From: an uncultured Lachnospiraceae bacterium
Lineage (GTDB): Bacteria > Bacillota > Clostridia > Lachnospirales > Lachnospiraceae
DNA: 15,732 nucleotides
Assembly (NCBI GenBank): GCA_937965795.1
Contig: CALCMD010000007.1
Span: 1 to 15,732, forward strand
Direction of reading: 5' to 3'
This document shows positions 15,731 to 15,732 of the stretch, piece after piece (position 1 is the stretch's first letter; every line of letters starts with the position of its first letter). The translations under genes were made by a program, and so were the position numbers. The notes beneath the pieces are model-generated. The model saw only the letters and a program-made list of their open reading frames with translations, was not told the origin of the DNA and did no database searches.

Positions 15731-15732
15731 TC

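Noticed and set aside
1..15732. CRISPR array, tRNA or rRNA genes
   Set aside because: No regularly spaced long repeats, tRNA-like cloverleaf arms or conserved rRNA stretches were seen.

Overview
The window is mostly the conserved replication-origin neighbourhood of a low-GC Gram-positive bacterium, most likely a Clostridia member close to Lachnospiraceae. The signs are the gene order dnaA-dnaN-yaaA-recF-gyrB-gyrA, short-form GyrB without the enterobacterial insertion, a MurT/GatD pair, strong AGGAGG-type ribosome binding sites, AT-rich coding sequence, and a surface protein with a KTGD-membrane-RKK tail. The taxon is inferred from gene content and style; no search was run.

Layout from right to left, which is the direction of transcription: dnaA (15664-14303), an intergenic region of about 250 bp that looks like an origin, then dnaN, a small S4-domain gene (yaaA), recF, gyrB and gyrA as a tightly spaced cluster with gaps of 9 to 22 bp. 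All are on the minus strand, so they are probably co-oriented with a fork leaving the origin leftward. After gyrA there is a near-perfect 30-bp palindrome, then murT and gatD overlapping by 4 bp. Next come two secreted cell-envelope proteins on the same strand: a 573-residue wall hydrolase joining tandem SH3-like modules, an NlpC/P60 endopeptidase and a C-terminal 3D domain, and a 487-residue cohesin-like surface protein. A strong minus-strand terminator closes the run at 1584-1621.

The left 1.4 kb holds a plus-strand IS30-family element whose transposase is split over two frame changes (near 180 and near 940), although all three DDE residues survive. It faces the opposite way to everything else and is visibly more GC-rich than the neighbouring surface genes.

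How the genes fit together: the right two thirds cover initiation (DnaA, origin), processive synthesis (beta clamp), gap repair (RecF) and supercoiling (gyrase). The left third is peptidoglycan biology. MurT/GatD amidates D-glutamate of lipid II, and the nearby NlpC/P60 protein belongs to a family that often cleaves the bond next to that residue. I see no clearly undescribed multi-gene system. The least ordinary signals are three exactly 11-bp-phased TTATNAMCA-type repeats just past dnaA, the NlpC/P60-3D fusion, the non-canonical anchor of the cohesin-like protein, a split 14+8 nt direct repeat flanking that gene, Gly at the GyrA codon-87 equivalent, and an RF2-like sequence at the second transposase break.
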